A program made the position numbers and the translations under genes. Of a stretch of DNA of 64,000 nucleotides, positions 8,503-17,454 are shown piece by piece. The notes under the pieces are model-generated. The model saw nothing but the letters and a program-made list of their open reading frames with translations, searched no databases and had not been told where the DNA came from. Numbering within the stretch: the stretch's first letter is position 1; each line of letters starts with the position of its first letter. Source of the DNA: Trebonia sp964581815 (GTDB lineage: Bacteria > Actinomycetota > Actinomycetes > Streptosporangiales > Streptosporangiaceae); assembly GCA_964581815.1 (NCBI GenBank), contig CAZORE010000026.1:5645-69644 (forward strand), in the 5' to 3' direction.

Positions 8503-9954
8503 GTGCGCAAGGAATTCAGGCTCCCCGACGTAGGGGAGGGCCTCACCGAGGCCGACATCGTGTCCTGGCACGTCAAGCCCGGTGACACCGTGACGATCAA
8601 TCAGATCATCGTGGACATCGAGACGGCGAAGGCAGTCGTCGAGCTACCCAGCCCGTACGCGGGCACCGTCAGCGCCCTGCTGGTGGACGCGGGCCAGACG
8701 GTGGACGTGGGAACCCCGATCATCGCGGTTGAGGTCCCGGGTGCGGACGACGGGCCGACGGAGCAGGAACCCGCCAGGCAGGAGCCGGAAACAGCGGAGG
8801 ACGCGCCGCAGGACACCCCGCCCGCACGCCAGCCGGTGCTCGTCGGCTACGGCGTCAAGCCGGGCTCGACCAGCCGCCGGCCGCGGAAGAAGCCGCCGAC
8901 GCGGCCCGGCTCCTACCCGGCCACCCCGTCGATGCCGGGCGCCGGCGGCGGTCAGGGGGCAGGTCCCGCCTCCCCTCCCCGCCCTCCCTTCCCATCCGGC
9001 ATCCAGCTTCCCCCCGGCGTGCCCGCGCCGCCGCGGGCGCCGTCCGCCGGGCAAACACGTTCGCGCGCCCTGGCGAAGCCGCCCGTGCGGCGCCTGGCCA
9101 GGGACCTCGGCGTCGACCTCGGCGGGCTGGCGGGCACCGGGCCGGAAGGCCTGGTCACCCGGGAGGACGTGGAGCGCGCCGCCGACGCGGTAACCGCGGC
9201 CCCCGGCCACGGGCCGCAGGCGGGCGCGGCGGCGCAGGCAGCCCCCGGGCCCGCCGCCGAGGAGCGGATCCCGGTGCGCGGGGTGCGCAAGCACACCGCC
9301 GCGGCAATGGTGGCGAGCGCGTTCACCGCGCCCCACGTGACCGAGTTCCTCCAGGTGGACGTCACCGAGACGATGGCCGCCACGCGCCGGGCGCGCGAGC
9401 TGCCCGAGTTCGCGGGCATCAAGGTGTCGCCGCTGCTGTTCGTGGCGAAGGCGCTGCTTATCGCGGCGGGCAGGCACCCCATGATCAACTCCTCGTGGGA
9501 CGAGGCCGCGCGGGAGATCGTGGTCAAGCGGCCGGTCAACCTCGGCATCGCCGTCGCCGCCGAGCGCGGGCTTATCGTGCCGAACGTGAAGGGCGCCGAC
9601 GCCCTGCCGCTCGCCGGGCTGGCCCGCGCGATCGACGAGCTGGCGGCGACGGCGCGGGCCGGCAAGGCGACGCCGGCCGACCTGGCGGGCGGGACGATCA
9701 CCATCACGAACGTGGGCGTGTTCGGCGTCGACACCGGGACGCCGATCCTGATGCCCGGGGAGGCCGCGATCCTGGCCTTCGGGATGGTGCGCGACATGCC
9801 CTGGGTGGTGGCCGGCGAACTGGCCGTGCGCAAGGTGACGACGCTCTCGCTCTCCTTCGACCACCGGATCGTGGACGGAGAACTGGGCTCAGCGGTGCTT
9901 CGGGACGTAGGCTCAATGCTGGAAGACCCGGTGCGCATGCTCGCCTGGTCTTAG
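8503..9954 (+). CDS. bkdC: Dihydrolipoamide acyltransferase (E2) of a 2-oxoacid dehydrogenase
   Basis: Core of the complex; transfers the acyl group from lipoamide to CoA. Domains in the 483 residues: one lipoyl domain (residues 1-78, modified Lys43 in DIETAKAVVE), a long Pro/Ala-rich linker (about 80-185), a peripheral-subunit-binding domain (about 190-225, KPPVRRLARDLGVDL) and the catalytic domain from about 255 with SFDHRIVDGELG, whose His and Asp are the active site. GTG start behind GGGGGA. No lipoamide dehydrogenase (E3) gene is present in the window, so a shared E3 encoded elsewhere must serve the complex. Confidence 0.93.
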   Translation: MRKEFRLPDVGEGLTEADIVSWHVKPGDTVTINQIIVDIETAKAVVELPSPYAGTVSALLVDAGQTVDVGTPIIAVEVPGADDGPTEQEPARQEPETAEDAPQDTPPARQPVLVGYGVKPGSTSRRPRKKPPTRPGSYPATPSMPGAGGGQGAGPASPPRPPFPSGIQLPPGVPAPPRAPSAGQTRSRALAKPPVRRLARDLGVDLGGLAGTGPEGLVTREDVERAADAVTAAPGHGPQAGAAAQAAPGPAAEERIPVRGVRKHTAAAMVASAFTAPHVTEFLQVDVTETMAATRRARELPEFAGIKVSPLLFVAKALLIAAGRHPMINSSWDEAAREIVVKRPVNLGIAVAAERGLIVPNVKGADALPLAGLARAIDELAATARAGKATPADLAGGTITITNVGVFGVDTGTPILMPGEAAILAFGMVRDMPWVVAGELAVRKVTTLSLSFDHRIVDGELGSAVLRDVGSMLEDPVRMLAWS

Positions 9955-9982
9955 CAAGCCCGGTTCGTGATTGGGGTCAGGG

Positions 9983-10615
9983 ATGTCGCTGCGCACGTTC
10001 CGCGACGCGCTGATAGTGATGGGCGCGTTCCTCGCGGTGATCTGGGTCCTCCAGGTGGTCAACTGGGCGGATGGGTACCGGCTCGACCTGCAGCTCGGCA
10101 TCCTGCCCGAGCACGTGAGCAGGCTGCCGGAGATCTTCACCGCGCCGTTCCTGCATTTCTCCTGGCAGCACATCGAGGGCAACTCGGTGCCGCTCTTCGT
10201 GCTGGGCGTCCTCGCCGCTTACCGCTCCATCGCGCGGTTCCTCATCGCCACGCTGATCATCGCGGTCACCAGCGGGCTGGCCGTGTGGCTGTTCCAGAGC
10301 AGCAACGAGCTCACGGTCGGGGCCTCTGGCCTGATCTTCGGCTACTTCGGCTACGTCCTGGTCCGCGGGTTCTTCGACCGTAACCTCGTCGACATCGGCG
10401 TGGGCCTGGTCGCCGGCGTGCTGTACTGGACGATCCTCCAGGTGGCCATACCCGGCACGCCCGGGGTGAGCTGGATCGGCCACGTCGGCGGCCTCGTTGG
10501 CGGCGTGGCCGCCGCCTGGGCGCTGCGGACGCGGAGCAGCCGCCCGGCGGTCGCCGCCCGCCCGGCGGCCAAGTCGGTGGACGACCTGCTGCGGGAGCTC
10601 AAGGAGCAGGGGTGA
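9983..10615 (+). CDS. Rhomboid family intramembrane serine protease
   Basis: A 210-residue protein with about six membrane segments. The catalytic serine lies in GASGLIFGYFGY and the catalytic histidine in WIGHVGGLVGG, which together form the rhomboid dyad. The FLHFSWQHIEGNSVPLF segment matches the conserved His-x-x-x-His-x-x-x-Asn motif of the second membrane helix. ATG 9983 follows a GGGG sequence at the right distance; TTG 9971 in frame would add four residues. It sits 28 nt after the E2 gene and may be read with it, though no functional link is evident. Confidence 0.92.
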   Translation: MSLRTFRDALIVMGAFLAVIWVLQVVNWADGYRLDLQLGILPEHVSRLPEIFTAPFLHFSWQHIEGNSVPLFVLGVLAAYRSIARFLIATLIIAVTSGLAVWLFQSSNELTVGASGLIFGYFGYVLVRGFFDRNLVDIGVGLVAGVLYWTILQVAIPGTPGVSWIGHVGGLVGGVAAAWALRTRSSRPAVAARPAAKSVDDLLRELKEQG

Positions 10616-10647
10616 TCGCCCGCGTCATCGCGCCGATCACCGCCCAG

Positions 10648-10684
10648 CGGGTGGCGGTGCAGTTTAGTTACTGACCGCCACCCG
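10648..10684. terminator. Bidirectional terminator between rhomboid and fadE-like gene
   Basis: Perfect 11-bp arms CGGGTGGCGGT and ACCGCCACCCG enclose a 15-nt loop in which CAGT and ACTG can extend the stem after a single bulge. It lies between two convergent genes and overlaps neither. Confidence 0.8.
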
Positions 10685-10694
10685 GGCCGGAACG

Positions 10695-12548
10695 TTAGAA
10701 CGCGCCCTCGGGTATCTCCATGAGGTCGTTGGTGGTCGCCTCGATGACCTTACGGTCGCTCTCCAGCCGGGGCAGCACCGTGGTGGCGAAGAACCGGGCC
10801 GCGGCGAGCTTGCCCGTGTAGAAGTCGCGGTCAGGCTGGGTGAGCGCGCCCGTGCTGGCAAGTACAGGGTTGCTGAGCGCCCGCCCGGCGACCTCGGCCT
10901 GCCGGCCGAGCAGCCAGGCGACGATCAGGTCACCGAAGGCGAGCAGCAGGCGCACGGACTGCTGGCCGATCTTGTAGGTCTCTTCCGGCTGCTCGAACGA
11001 GCCGACGAGGAAACCGGTCATCGCGTTGAGCATCGCCTCGACCTGGGTGACGCCCTCGGCGATGGCCGCGCGCTCGGTCTTCAGCTGGCCGTCCTCGTCG
11101 TCCGCGGCCGCGAACGCGGCGACCTCGGCGAGCAGCGCCCTGACCGCGGCCCCCTGGTCGCGGACTATCTTGCGGAAGAAGAAGTCGAGCGACTGGATCG
11201 CGGTCGTGCCCTCGTACAGGGAGTCGATCTTCGCGTCCCTGATGTACTGCTCGATCGGGTAGTCCTGCAGGTAGCCCGAGCCGCCGAGCGTCTGCAGTGA
11301 CAGCGCGAGCATCTCGTAGGCCCGCTCGGACCCGAGCCCCTTGACGACCGGGAGCAGCAGGTCGTTGCGCGCCGCCGCGGCGTGATCCCGGGTGCCGTTG
11401 TAGGCGGCGACCTGCGCGGCGTCCTGCAGCGTGGCCGTGTAGAACACCAGGGCCCGCATGCCCTCCGTGTACGCCTTCTGCAGCATGAGCATCCGGCGCA
11501 CGTCGGGGTGATGGATGATCGTCACGCGGGGCGAGGCCTTGTCCGTCTGCCTGGTGAGGTCAGGCCCCTGCACCCGGTTCTTCGCGTAGTCAAGCGCGTT
11601 GAGGTAGCCGGTGGACAGGGTCTCGATCGCCTTCGAGCCGACCATCATCCGCGCGTGCTCGATCACCATGAACATCTGCTTGATGCCCTCGTGCACCCCG
11701 CCGATCAGGGTGCCGACCGCCGGACGGCCCGGGTCGCCGCCGAAGGTCAGCTCGCACGTGGTGGAGACCTTGAGGCCCATCTTGTGCTCGACGTTGGTGG
11801 CCTTGACGCCGTTGGGCTCGCCAAGCGAGCCGTCCTCGTGCACGTGGTACTTGGGAACGAGGAACATGGACAGGCCCTTGGTGCCGGGGGCGGCGCCCTC
11901 GGGCCTGGCGAGGACCAGGTGGAAGATGTTCTCCGTCAGGTCGTGCTCGCCAGTGGTGATGAACCGCTTGACGCCCTCGATGTGCCAGGTGCCGTCCGGC
12001 TGCTCGACCGCCTTGGCCCGGCCGGCGCCGACGTCGGAGCCGGCATCCGGCTCGGTGAGCACCATCGTCGCGCCCCACCCGCGCTCGACCGCGAGCTCGG
12101 CGAAGCGCCGCTGCTCGGGGGTGCCGAGGTTCCACAGGATCTGGGCGAACGTCGGCCCGTTGCAGTACATCCAGAGCGCCGGGTTGGCGCCGAGGACGAA
12201 GCTGGCGATCGCCCACTGCAGCGAGCGCGGCGCGGGGGTGCCGCCGAGCTCGGGCGACACCGACAGCCGCCACCACTCGGCGTCCGTCAGGGTGCGGTAC
12301 GACCTCTTGAAGGACTCGGGGAGAGTCACCGTGCCCGTGGCCGGGTCGAACACCGGCGGGTTACGGTCACCGTCGGTGAACGACTCGGCGGCCGGACCGA
12401 GCGCGAGCTTGTTGACCTCGGCGAGCATGTCCCTCGCCGTTTCCTCATCGATCTCGGCGAACGGCCCGGTGCCGAGGACTTCCTGGCGCCCGAGCAGTTC
12501 GAAAAGGTTGAACTCGATGTCCCGGAGATTGCTCTTGTAGTGGCTCAT
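10695..12548 (-). CDS. Acyl-CoA dehydrogenase, FadE5-like
   Basis: FAD-dependent enzyme that introduces the alpha-beta double bond in acyl-CoA. At 617 residues it belongs to the long class typified by mycobacterial FadE5. It starts MSHYKSNLRDIEFNLFELL, a hallmark of this group, has the flavin-contacting TEPDAGSDVGAGRA and IEGVKRFITTGEHD stretches, and carries the catalytic glutamate in SLYEGTTAIQSLDFF. The last 150 residues form the extra C-terminal helical domain. It is monocistronic, with inverted repeats in the upstream region that could bind a regulator. Confidence 0.93.
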   Translation of the reverse strand: MSHYKSNLRDIEFNLFELLGRQEVLGTGPFAEIDEETARDMLAEVNKLALGPAAESFTDGDRNPPVFDPATGTVTLPESFKRSYRTLTDAEWWRLSVSPELGGTPAPRSLQWAIASFVLGANPALWMYCNGPTFAQILWNLGTPEQRRFAELAVERGWGATMVLTEPDAGSDVGAGRAKAVEQPDGTWHIEGVKRFITTGEHDLTENIFHLVLARPEGAAPGTKGLSMFLVPKYHVHEDGSLGEPNGVKATNVEHKMGLKVSTTCELTFGGDPGRPAVGTLIGGVHEGIKQMFMVIEHARMMVGSKAIETLSTGYLNALDYAKNRVQGPDLTRQTDKASPRVTIIHHPDVRRMLMLQKAYTEGMRALVFYTATLQDAAQVAAYNGTRDHAAAARNDLLLPVVKGLGSERAYEMLALSLQTLGGSGYLQDYPIEQYIRDAKIDSLYEGTTAIQSLDFFFRKIVRDQGAAVRALLAEVAAFAAADDEDGQLKTERAAIAEGVTQVEAMLNAMTGFLVGSFEQPEETYKIGQQSVRLLLAFGDLIVAWLLGRQAEVAGRALSNPVLASTGALTQPDRDFYTGKLAAARFFATTVLPRLESDRKVIEATTNDLMEIPEGAF

Positions 12549-12599
12549 GTACGCTCCGCTCGATCGCTGTCTACGTACATGTTACTTGCTGGTAGCAAG
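12546..12599. promoter_or_regulatory. Inverted repeats upstream of the fadE-like gene
   Basis: Two palindromic pairs lie at the 5' end of the acyl-CoA dehydrogenase gene. CATGTACG (12546-12553) and CGTACATG (12574-12581) are perfect 8-bp arms 20 nt apart and include the start codon region. CTTGCT and AGCAAG (12585-12599) flank GGT. The second has the size of a TetR-type half-site pair. No regulator gene is adjacent, so operator function is only inferred. Confidence 0.35.
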
Positions 12600-12755
12600 C
12601 TCGGGCGACCACGAGGTCATGAACTTTGATGGCATTCAGTGAGCGTTAGCCCCAGGCGCCCCGCCGGGCGGAAGTAAGCTACACCCGCCACCCCACGCCA
12701 GCACCGGTAACGGAGCACGCCCTTCTTCACCTGTTTCAGCGCTTTTGGGACCTCA

Positions 12756-13934
12756 ATGACCAGCTTGGAGCTAGGCTTCCCATTCGTGACGGATGCTCAC
12801 GACCCCTCGACAGGCCTCCCCGTGCGGCAGCCTAGCGACGGCCCGCCCTCCCGGAGCGGTTTCAGCGATGATGCGCGCGCCCGGGAATCTGAGCTGGGCG
12901 GACGCGGGCCTTTCGTGCCATCCCGCGGAGCCGACCTCCCGCCACGCGGACCCGACCTCCCGCCACGCGGACCCGACCTCCCGCCACGCGGCGTTGACAT
13001 GCCTCCTCGGGGCGCTGACATGCCTCCTCGGGGCGCTGACCGCGGCCAGGCGTTTCCCGTGCGCCAGCCGACGCGCCTCCCGCCGCGGCCGGGAGGCGGA
13101 CGTCACCGCCGCGCGGTGCCCGTCAGCCTGCCGCAGAGCGCCCCGGCCCTCGTGCTCGGCGTCCCCGGCCGGGACGTCGAACTGTCCGCGGGCCCGGTTG
13201 GTGAGCTCGCCGCGGTGCTCCGGGTGGACAACCCCGCTGTCGAGGTGCGCGCCGCGCGCATTGACGGCGGCGGCCTTGACGACCCGTCCGACCTGCGTTC
13301 CGTCCTCACCGACGCGGCCGCCCGGCGGCCCGACGGCGGCCCGACACCGTGCGCCGTGGTGATACCGCTGATCGCGACGGTCAACCCGCCAGTGATCCGC
13401 AGGCTGCGCGAGGCCGTGGCCGCGAGCGGGACCAACGCCATCGTCGGCGGCTTCATCAATTCCAACGCGATGATCGCCGAGGTGCTGCACATCCGGCTGG
13501 CGGAGGCGGGCCTCGCCCGCGCCGACCGGGTGCGGCTGTTCAGCATCGTCACCGCCGCCGACGGCGTCCTCATCGCGACGGTCGGCGGCCCGGACGCGGC
13601 CGCGATGGCCAACGTCACGTCGGTGCTACTCGCGGCCCGGCTCGCGCTTCCGGTCATCACCGCCTCCATCGACTCCGCGCCGTCCGTCCACGATGGCGTG
13701 CGGCGGCTCAAGGAGATGGGGGTCAACCGGCTGGCCGTCGCCCCGTGCTTCATCGGGCCTGAGGCGACGCGGCGCGACTTTGACACGCTGCAAGCGCTCG
13801 GCGCGGACTGCGCCAAGCCCATCGGCGCGCACAGCAACATCGCCAAGCTCGCCGCGCTGACCTACGGGCAGGCGATCAGCCAGCTCGACCTCCCCCACCC
13901 GGGCGGCGATGAAGTGCACGGAGCGCACGAGTAG
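12756..13934 (+). CDS. CbiX-fold (sirohydrochlorin chelatase-like) protein with Pro-rich repeat
   Basis: A 392-residue protein. Residues 1-125 are low complexity and include five heptapeptides of the form (A/P/V)D(L/M)PPRG at 59-93. From about 130 the sequence follows the two-lobed CbiX/chelatase fold: in the second lobe INSNAMIAEVLHIRLAEAG, ASIDSAPSVHDGVRRLKEMG and VNRLAVAPCFIGPEATRRDF align in order with chelatase repeats. The expected HGSRDP motif of the first lobe reads VPGRDV, and the second His (usually in PLFLxxGYH) is also missing, so metal insertion is doubtful. No tetrapyrrole or sulfite genes are nearby. Annotation as a chelatase would be structural rather than functional. Confidence 0.65.
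   Translation: MTSLELGFPFVTDAHDPSTGLPVRQPSDGPPSRSGFSDDARARESELGGRGPFVPSRGADLPPRGPDLPPRGPDLPPRGVDMPPRGADMPPRGADRGQAFPVRQPTRLPPRPGGGRHRRAVPVSLPQSAPALVLGVPGRDVELSAGPVGELAAVLRVDNPAVEVRAARIDGGGLDDPSDLRSVLTDAAARRPDGGPTPCAVVIPLIATVNPPVIRRLREAVAASGTNAIVGGFINSNAMIAEVLHIRLAEAGLARADRVRLFSIVTAADGVLIATVGGPDAAAMANVTSVLLAARLALPVITASIDSAPSVHDGVRRLKEMGVNRLAVAPCFIGPEATRRDFDTLQALGADCAKPIGAHSNIAKLAALTYGQAISQLDLPHPGGDEVHGAHE
12930..13034. repeat. Five tandem 21-bp units (PPRG heptapeptide repeat)
   Basis: Five consecutive 21-bp units. The first three share CCGACCTCCCGCCACGCGG and the last two share TGACATGCCTCCTCGGGGC, so two rounds of local duplication are visible. Each encodes a seven-residue unit ending in PPRG. 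Confidence 0.93.
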
Positions 13935-14002
13935 CGCTCGGCTCACTGCCGCCGCACGAGGCACTTTGTCGGTATTTCGGTAACCGGCCCCGCTTTGTCC
14001 AC

Positions 14003-14022
14003 GTCTTAACGGGCAATAAGAC
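14003..14022. promoter_or_regulatory. Small inverted repeat upstream of the secreted GH25-like gene
   Basis: GTCTTA and TAAGAC form 6-bp arms separated by 8 nt, about 30 bases before the start codon and just upstream of the ribosome site. It could be an operator or an mRNA hairpin. Confidence 0.25.
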
Positions 14023-14051
14023 CATATGGGACGACAATTCCCGGAGGCGAC

Positions 14052-15017
14052 ATGCGTACTGTGCCCAAGGCGCTGAGGGTCGGCCTGCTCGCCATGGCCG
14101 CCGCCATCGGACTGGTCGCCACGCCCGCGGCCGGCGCGGCAGCGGCCCCGGCGACTGGCGCCGCCGGGGCGACCGCGGCCCGGGCCGCGGCGGCTCCGGG
14201 AACCGGGTTCGGCTACGGGTCCGACAGCTGGCCGGTGCCCGTCACCGGCAAAGCCCCGTACCAGGAGCCCGACACCGGCGGAAGCTACAGCGGCTACATG
14301 GGCATGGCGGGGAACTGGGCGCGCACCGAAGGGTGCAAGACCGGCAACTTCTTCGCCTGGTCGCCGGTCAACGCCGGCCAGGCGAACACCAACTTCCGCG
14401 GGTACGGGATCGGCACCGGAACCGGCGTCTACTGGTACATGGGCGGCCCTGGCGTCGACCCGCACTGGAACGGCACCAGCACAGAGGCTTACCAATGGGG
14501 CAAGCTGCAGGCGTCGTGGGCACTCGCGTGGGTCAAGGGCAAGTACATCCCCTACTCGGTGCTCTGGGCCGACATCGAACTGCCGGAGATCGCTCCCGCC
14601 CCCGACAACGGGTGGAACAGCGTCTACACCTCGCCGTGCAGCGGCGTGGTCAGGCAGCGCGGTGTCCCGGCGGTCATCGACCGGTCGGTGCTCGCCGGGT
14701 TCGCTTCCTTCGTCGCGTCGCATTCCACGTACAAGGTCGGCGTCTACTCGGCCCCGACCATCTGGCCGCAGATCTTCGGAACCGGCCAGTACGCCACGCT
14801 CACGAATACGTACGAGTGGACCTACTGGCCCGAGACCTCGCACCTGTCGGCCGCGCCGACCGGCTGGTGCCTGCACGGCACGTCGACGTGCGCCCAGTTC
14901 TTCGGCGGGCTGACCTCATCGAGCAAGTACGCCCTGATGTGGCAATGGTCGGGCGGCGGCGGCGTCACCAACGGCATCGGCGATTTCGACCAGATCGACC
15001 TCGCGCGCTTGAAGTAG
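14052..15017 (+). CDS. Secreted GH25-lysozyme-like protein
   Basis: A 321-residue exported protein. Residues 1-35 form a signal peptide (basic start, hydrophobic LLAMAAAIGLVATPAAGA core, Ala-rich cleavage region). The mature part is rich in Trp, Tyr and Gly and follows the order of a GH25-like TIM barrel: an acidic strand SVLWADIELPE, a helix with VIDRSVLAGFASFVASH, the strand KVGVYSAP, and a terminal MWQWSGGG...DFDQIDL that resembles the lysozyme ending. Four cysteines may form disulfides. GGAGG lies five bases before the ATG. The substrate is unknown; peptidoglycan is a reasonable guess. Monocistronic. Confidence 0.55.
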   Translation: MRTVPKALRVGLLAMAAAIGLVATPAAGAAAAPATGAAGATAARAAAAPGTGFGYGSDSWPVPVTGKAPYQEPDTGGSYSGYMGMAGNWARTEGCKTGNFFAWSPVNAGQANTNFRGYGIGTGTGVYWYMGGPGVDPHWNGTSTEAYQWGKLQASWALAWVKGKYIPYSVLWADIELPEIAPAPDNGWNSVYTSPCSGVVRQRGVPAVIDRSVLAGFASFVASHSTYKVGVYSAPTIWPQIFGTGQYATLTNTYEWTYWPETSHLSAAPTGWCLHGTSTCAQFFGGLTSSSKYALMWQWSGGGGVTNGIGDFDQIDLARLK

Positions 15018-15074
15018 CGGCCGCGGCGTGCCCGGCCCCGTGCGAGTCGATGGTGCCGCTAGCCGGGGGTGCCG

Positions 15075-16712
15075 CTAGTCGGCGGTGCCCGCGAGCAGCG
15101 GGTCGAGGCGCAGCGACGGGTTGTCCCGCTGGATGGCGCTGAGCCGCCACTTGTCGGCGAACAGGGCGAGCAGCGCACCGTCGAGCCGCCGCGTCAGCAC
15201 CTCGGCGCCCCGCGCGCCCTTGAGCGCCTCGATGCCGGCCTCGTCGGTCAGCCGGGCGATCTGGTAGTCCAGGTGCGAGAGCTCTGACTTCGCGCCGAAC
15301 TCGTGCTCAAGCCGGTGCAGCACCACGTCGAACTGCAACGGGCCGACCGCGGCCAGCACCGGCGCCTGGTCGCCGCGCAGGTCCGAGGAGAGCACCTGCA
15401 CCACGCCCTCGGTGTCGAGCTGGTCGATGCCCCGGCGGAACTGCTTGTACTTCCCGGCGTCCCGGCACCGCACCACGCCGAAGTGCTCGGGCGCGAACGA
15501 CGGGATCGGCGGATACCGCACCGGCGCATCCGCGTAAAGCGTGTCTCCTGGCCGCAGCGCGGTCGCGTTGACCAGCCCGATCACGTCGCCGGGGAACGCG
15601 GTCTCCACCGTCTCCCGGTCCTGGCCGAACATCGCCTGCGCGTACTTCGTGGCGAACGCCCGCCCCGTCGCCGCGTGCGTGAGCACCATGCCGCGCTCGA
15701 ACCGCCCCGAGCACACCCGCACGAACGCCACCCGGTCCCGGTGTGCGGGGTCCATGTTGGCCTGCACCTTGAACACCAGCCCGGAGAACGGCGCCTGCAC
15801 CGGCCGCTCGTCACCCTCGACGTCCGCGCGCGGCTTGGGCGCGGGCGCCAGGTCGCACATGGCGTCAAGCAGCCGGCGCACGCCGAAGTTCGGCAGCGCC
15901 GCCCCGAACAGCACCGGAGACGACTCGCCGGCGAGGAACGACGGCATGTCGAGGCCGGCCCCGATCTCGTCAAGCAGCGCGAGTTCTTCCTCGGCGGCGT
16001 CGTACACGGCGCCTTCGCGTTTCCTGGCCGCTTCCGGGTCCTTGAACACCTCTTCAAGCGCCTTCTCGGCGCCGCCCGGACGCCGCGTGTAGGCGGTGTA
16101 CTCGCGGCTGGCCCGCTCGATCAGCCCGCGGAAGTCCCCAGCGATCCCCACCGGCCAGTTCACCGGCGTCGGCCGCAGCCCGATCCGCTGCTCGATCTCG
16201 TCGAGCAGCTCAAGCGGCTCCCGGCCCGGCCGGTCCCACTTGTTCACGAACGTCACGACGGGCACGTGCCGCGACCGGCACACGTCGAACAGCTTGAGCG
16301 TCTGCGGTTCGAGGCCCTTCGCCGAGTCGAGCAGCATGATCGCGCAGTCGACGGCCTCGAGAACCCGGTAGGTGTCCTCGGAGAAGTCCGCGTGGCCCGG
16401 CGTGTCGAGCAGGTTGAGCACGTGCCCGTCGTAGTCGAACTTGAGCACCGCGGACGTGATGGAGATGCCGCGGTCCTTTTCCATCGCCATCCAGTCGGAG
16501 GTGACACCGCGGCGCCCGGCCTTGCCGTGCACGGCCCCCGCGGTGTTGATCGCCGCCGCGTGCAGCGCCAGTGCCTCGGTGAGCGTGGACTTGCCCGCGT
16601 CCGGGTGGCTGATCACCGCGAACGTCCGACGTCGGCGTGCCTCGGCGAGCACGCCCTCGTTCCGTACGCCCCCGTTGGTCACGGGCCGCTTCTCAACATC
16701 CGTTACCGACAC
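15075..16712 (-). CDS. prfC: Peptide chain release factor 3
   Basis: Translational GTPase that recycles RF1/RF2 after termination. The 545 residues show the G1 motif HPDAGKST (usually KTT), the switch II DTPGHADF and NKWD, then the EF-G-like domains II and III. The N-terminus VTDVEKRPV is followed by the classic RRTFAVISHPDAGK. Full family length. It converges on the secreted GH25-like gene, with 57 nt between the stops containing only a short direct repeat (GTGCCGCTAG). Confidence 0.95.
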   Translation of the reverse strand: MSVTDVEKRPVTNGGVRNEGVLAEARRRRTFAVISHPDAGKSTLTEALALHAAAINTAGAVHGKAGRRGVTSDWMAMEKDRGISITSAVLKFDYDGHVLNLLDTPGHADFSEDTYRVLEAVDCAIMLLDSAKGLEPQTLKLFDVCRSRHVPVVTFVNKWDRPGREPLELLDEIEQRIGLRPTPVNWPVGIAGDFRGLIERASREYTAYTRRPGGAEKALEEVFKDPEAARKREGAVYDAAEEELALLDEIGAGLDMPSFLAGESSPVLFGAALPNFGVRRLLDAMCDLAPAPKPRADVEGDERPVQAPFSGLVFKVQANMDPAHRDRVAFVRVCSGRFERGMVLTHAATGRAFATKYAQAMFGQDRETVETAFPGDVIGLVNATALRPGDTLYADAPVRYPPIPSFAPEHFGVVRCRDAGKYKQFRRGIDQLDTEGVVQVLSSDLRGDQAPVLAAVGPLQFDVVLHRLEHEFGAKSELSHLDYQIARLTDEAGIEALKGARGAEVLTRRLDGALLALFADKWRLSAIQRDNPSLRLDPLLAGTAD

Positions 16713-16950
16713 CGCGGCAGACTCCTAACTCAGCGACATCCCAGATTCCAAACAGGGGAAAGTCAAGATCTCTTCCGAACGGGTGCGTGGTCCCACGCCA
16801 AGCGCACCATGACCGAACCGACGCGGGCGACCGGAGGTCCAGCCCACTCGTGAGGCCCGGGAATCTGGCCTGTCCTGCCACTCAGCCTACCTGAAGGCCC
16901 CAACCCGCGATCCGCCCCACCCGTTTAGCTGGTGATGACCGCTCGCGCTC

Positions 16951-17448
16951 TCACGGAACTAGGTCGTGCTGGTACCAGGTGCCTTGCTTTCCGCCGATGT
17001 GGGCCGGGTCAGCCGGGCCGACCGGGACAAACCCGGCCTTGACCAGCACCTTCTGGGACGCGGCATTGTCGTGGGAGGTGGCCGCCCGCAGGGTGCGCAG
17101 CCCGTGCCGCGCCGCCGCCACGCGGCAGAGCTCCTGGACGGCCGCGGTCGCCACGCCGCGGCCGGCGGCGTGCTGCGCCACCCGGTAGCCGAGTTCCGCG
17201 GTGCTGTCCCCGGCAAGGAGCAGGTTGAACCGGCCAAGGACCGAGCCGTCCTCGGCGACGAGCACGTAGCAGGCGGCGGTCCCGGCCTCCTGCTCAGCCA
17301 GCAGCGCCCTGTGCCGGTCGGCGAACTGCTCGAAGTAGGCGTCGCCGCGGTCGGAGATCGAGGCCGCGAAGTAGGCGCGGTTCGCCACTTCGAAGGCCAG
17401 CACGGATGGGGCATGGCCGGCATTCAGCCGCTGCAACTCGGGCACCAC
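16951..17448 (-). CDS. GNAT family N-acetyltransferase
   Basis: A 165-residue RimJ/RimL-like acetyltransferase. The acetyl-CoA loop is visible in YRVAQHAAGRGVATAAV and the C-terminal motif B in NAASQKVLVKAGFVPVG. The substrate cannot be predicted. It is followed upstream on the same strand, 6 nt away, by another GNAT-like gene, so the two are probably cotranscribed. The 238 bases between this gene's stop and prfC hold no gene; a 9-bp pair CCAGATTCC/GGAATCTGG is present there. Confidence 0.88.
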   Translation of the reverse strand: MVPELQRLNAGHAPSVLAFEVANRAYFAASISDRGDAYFEQFADRHRALLAEQEAGTAACYVLVAEDGSVLGRFNLLLAGDSTAELGYRVAQHAAGRGVATAAVQELCRVAAARHGLRTLRAATSHDNAASQKVLVKAGFVPVGPADPAHIGGKQGTWYQHDLVP

Positions 17449-17454
17449 CCGACT

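Noticed and set aside
12585..12599. KstR2-type operator upstream of the FadE-like gene
   Set aside because: The inverted pair CTTGCT/AGCAAG has a different spacing and order from the KstR2 consensus; only a generic operator can be proposed.
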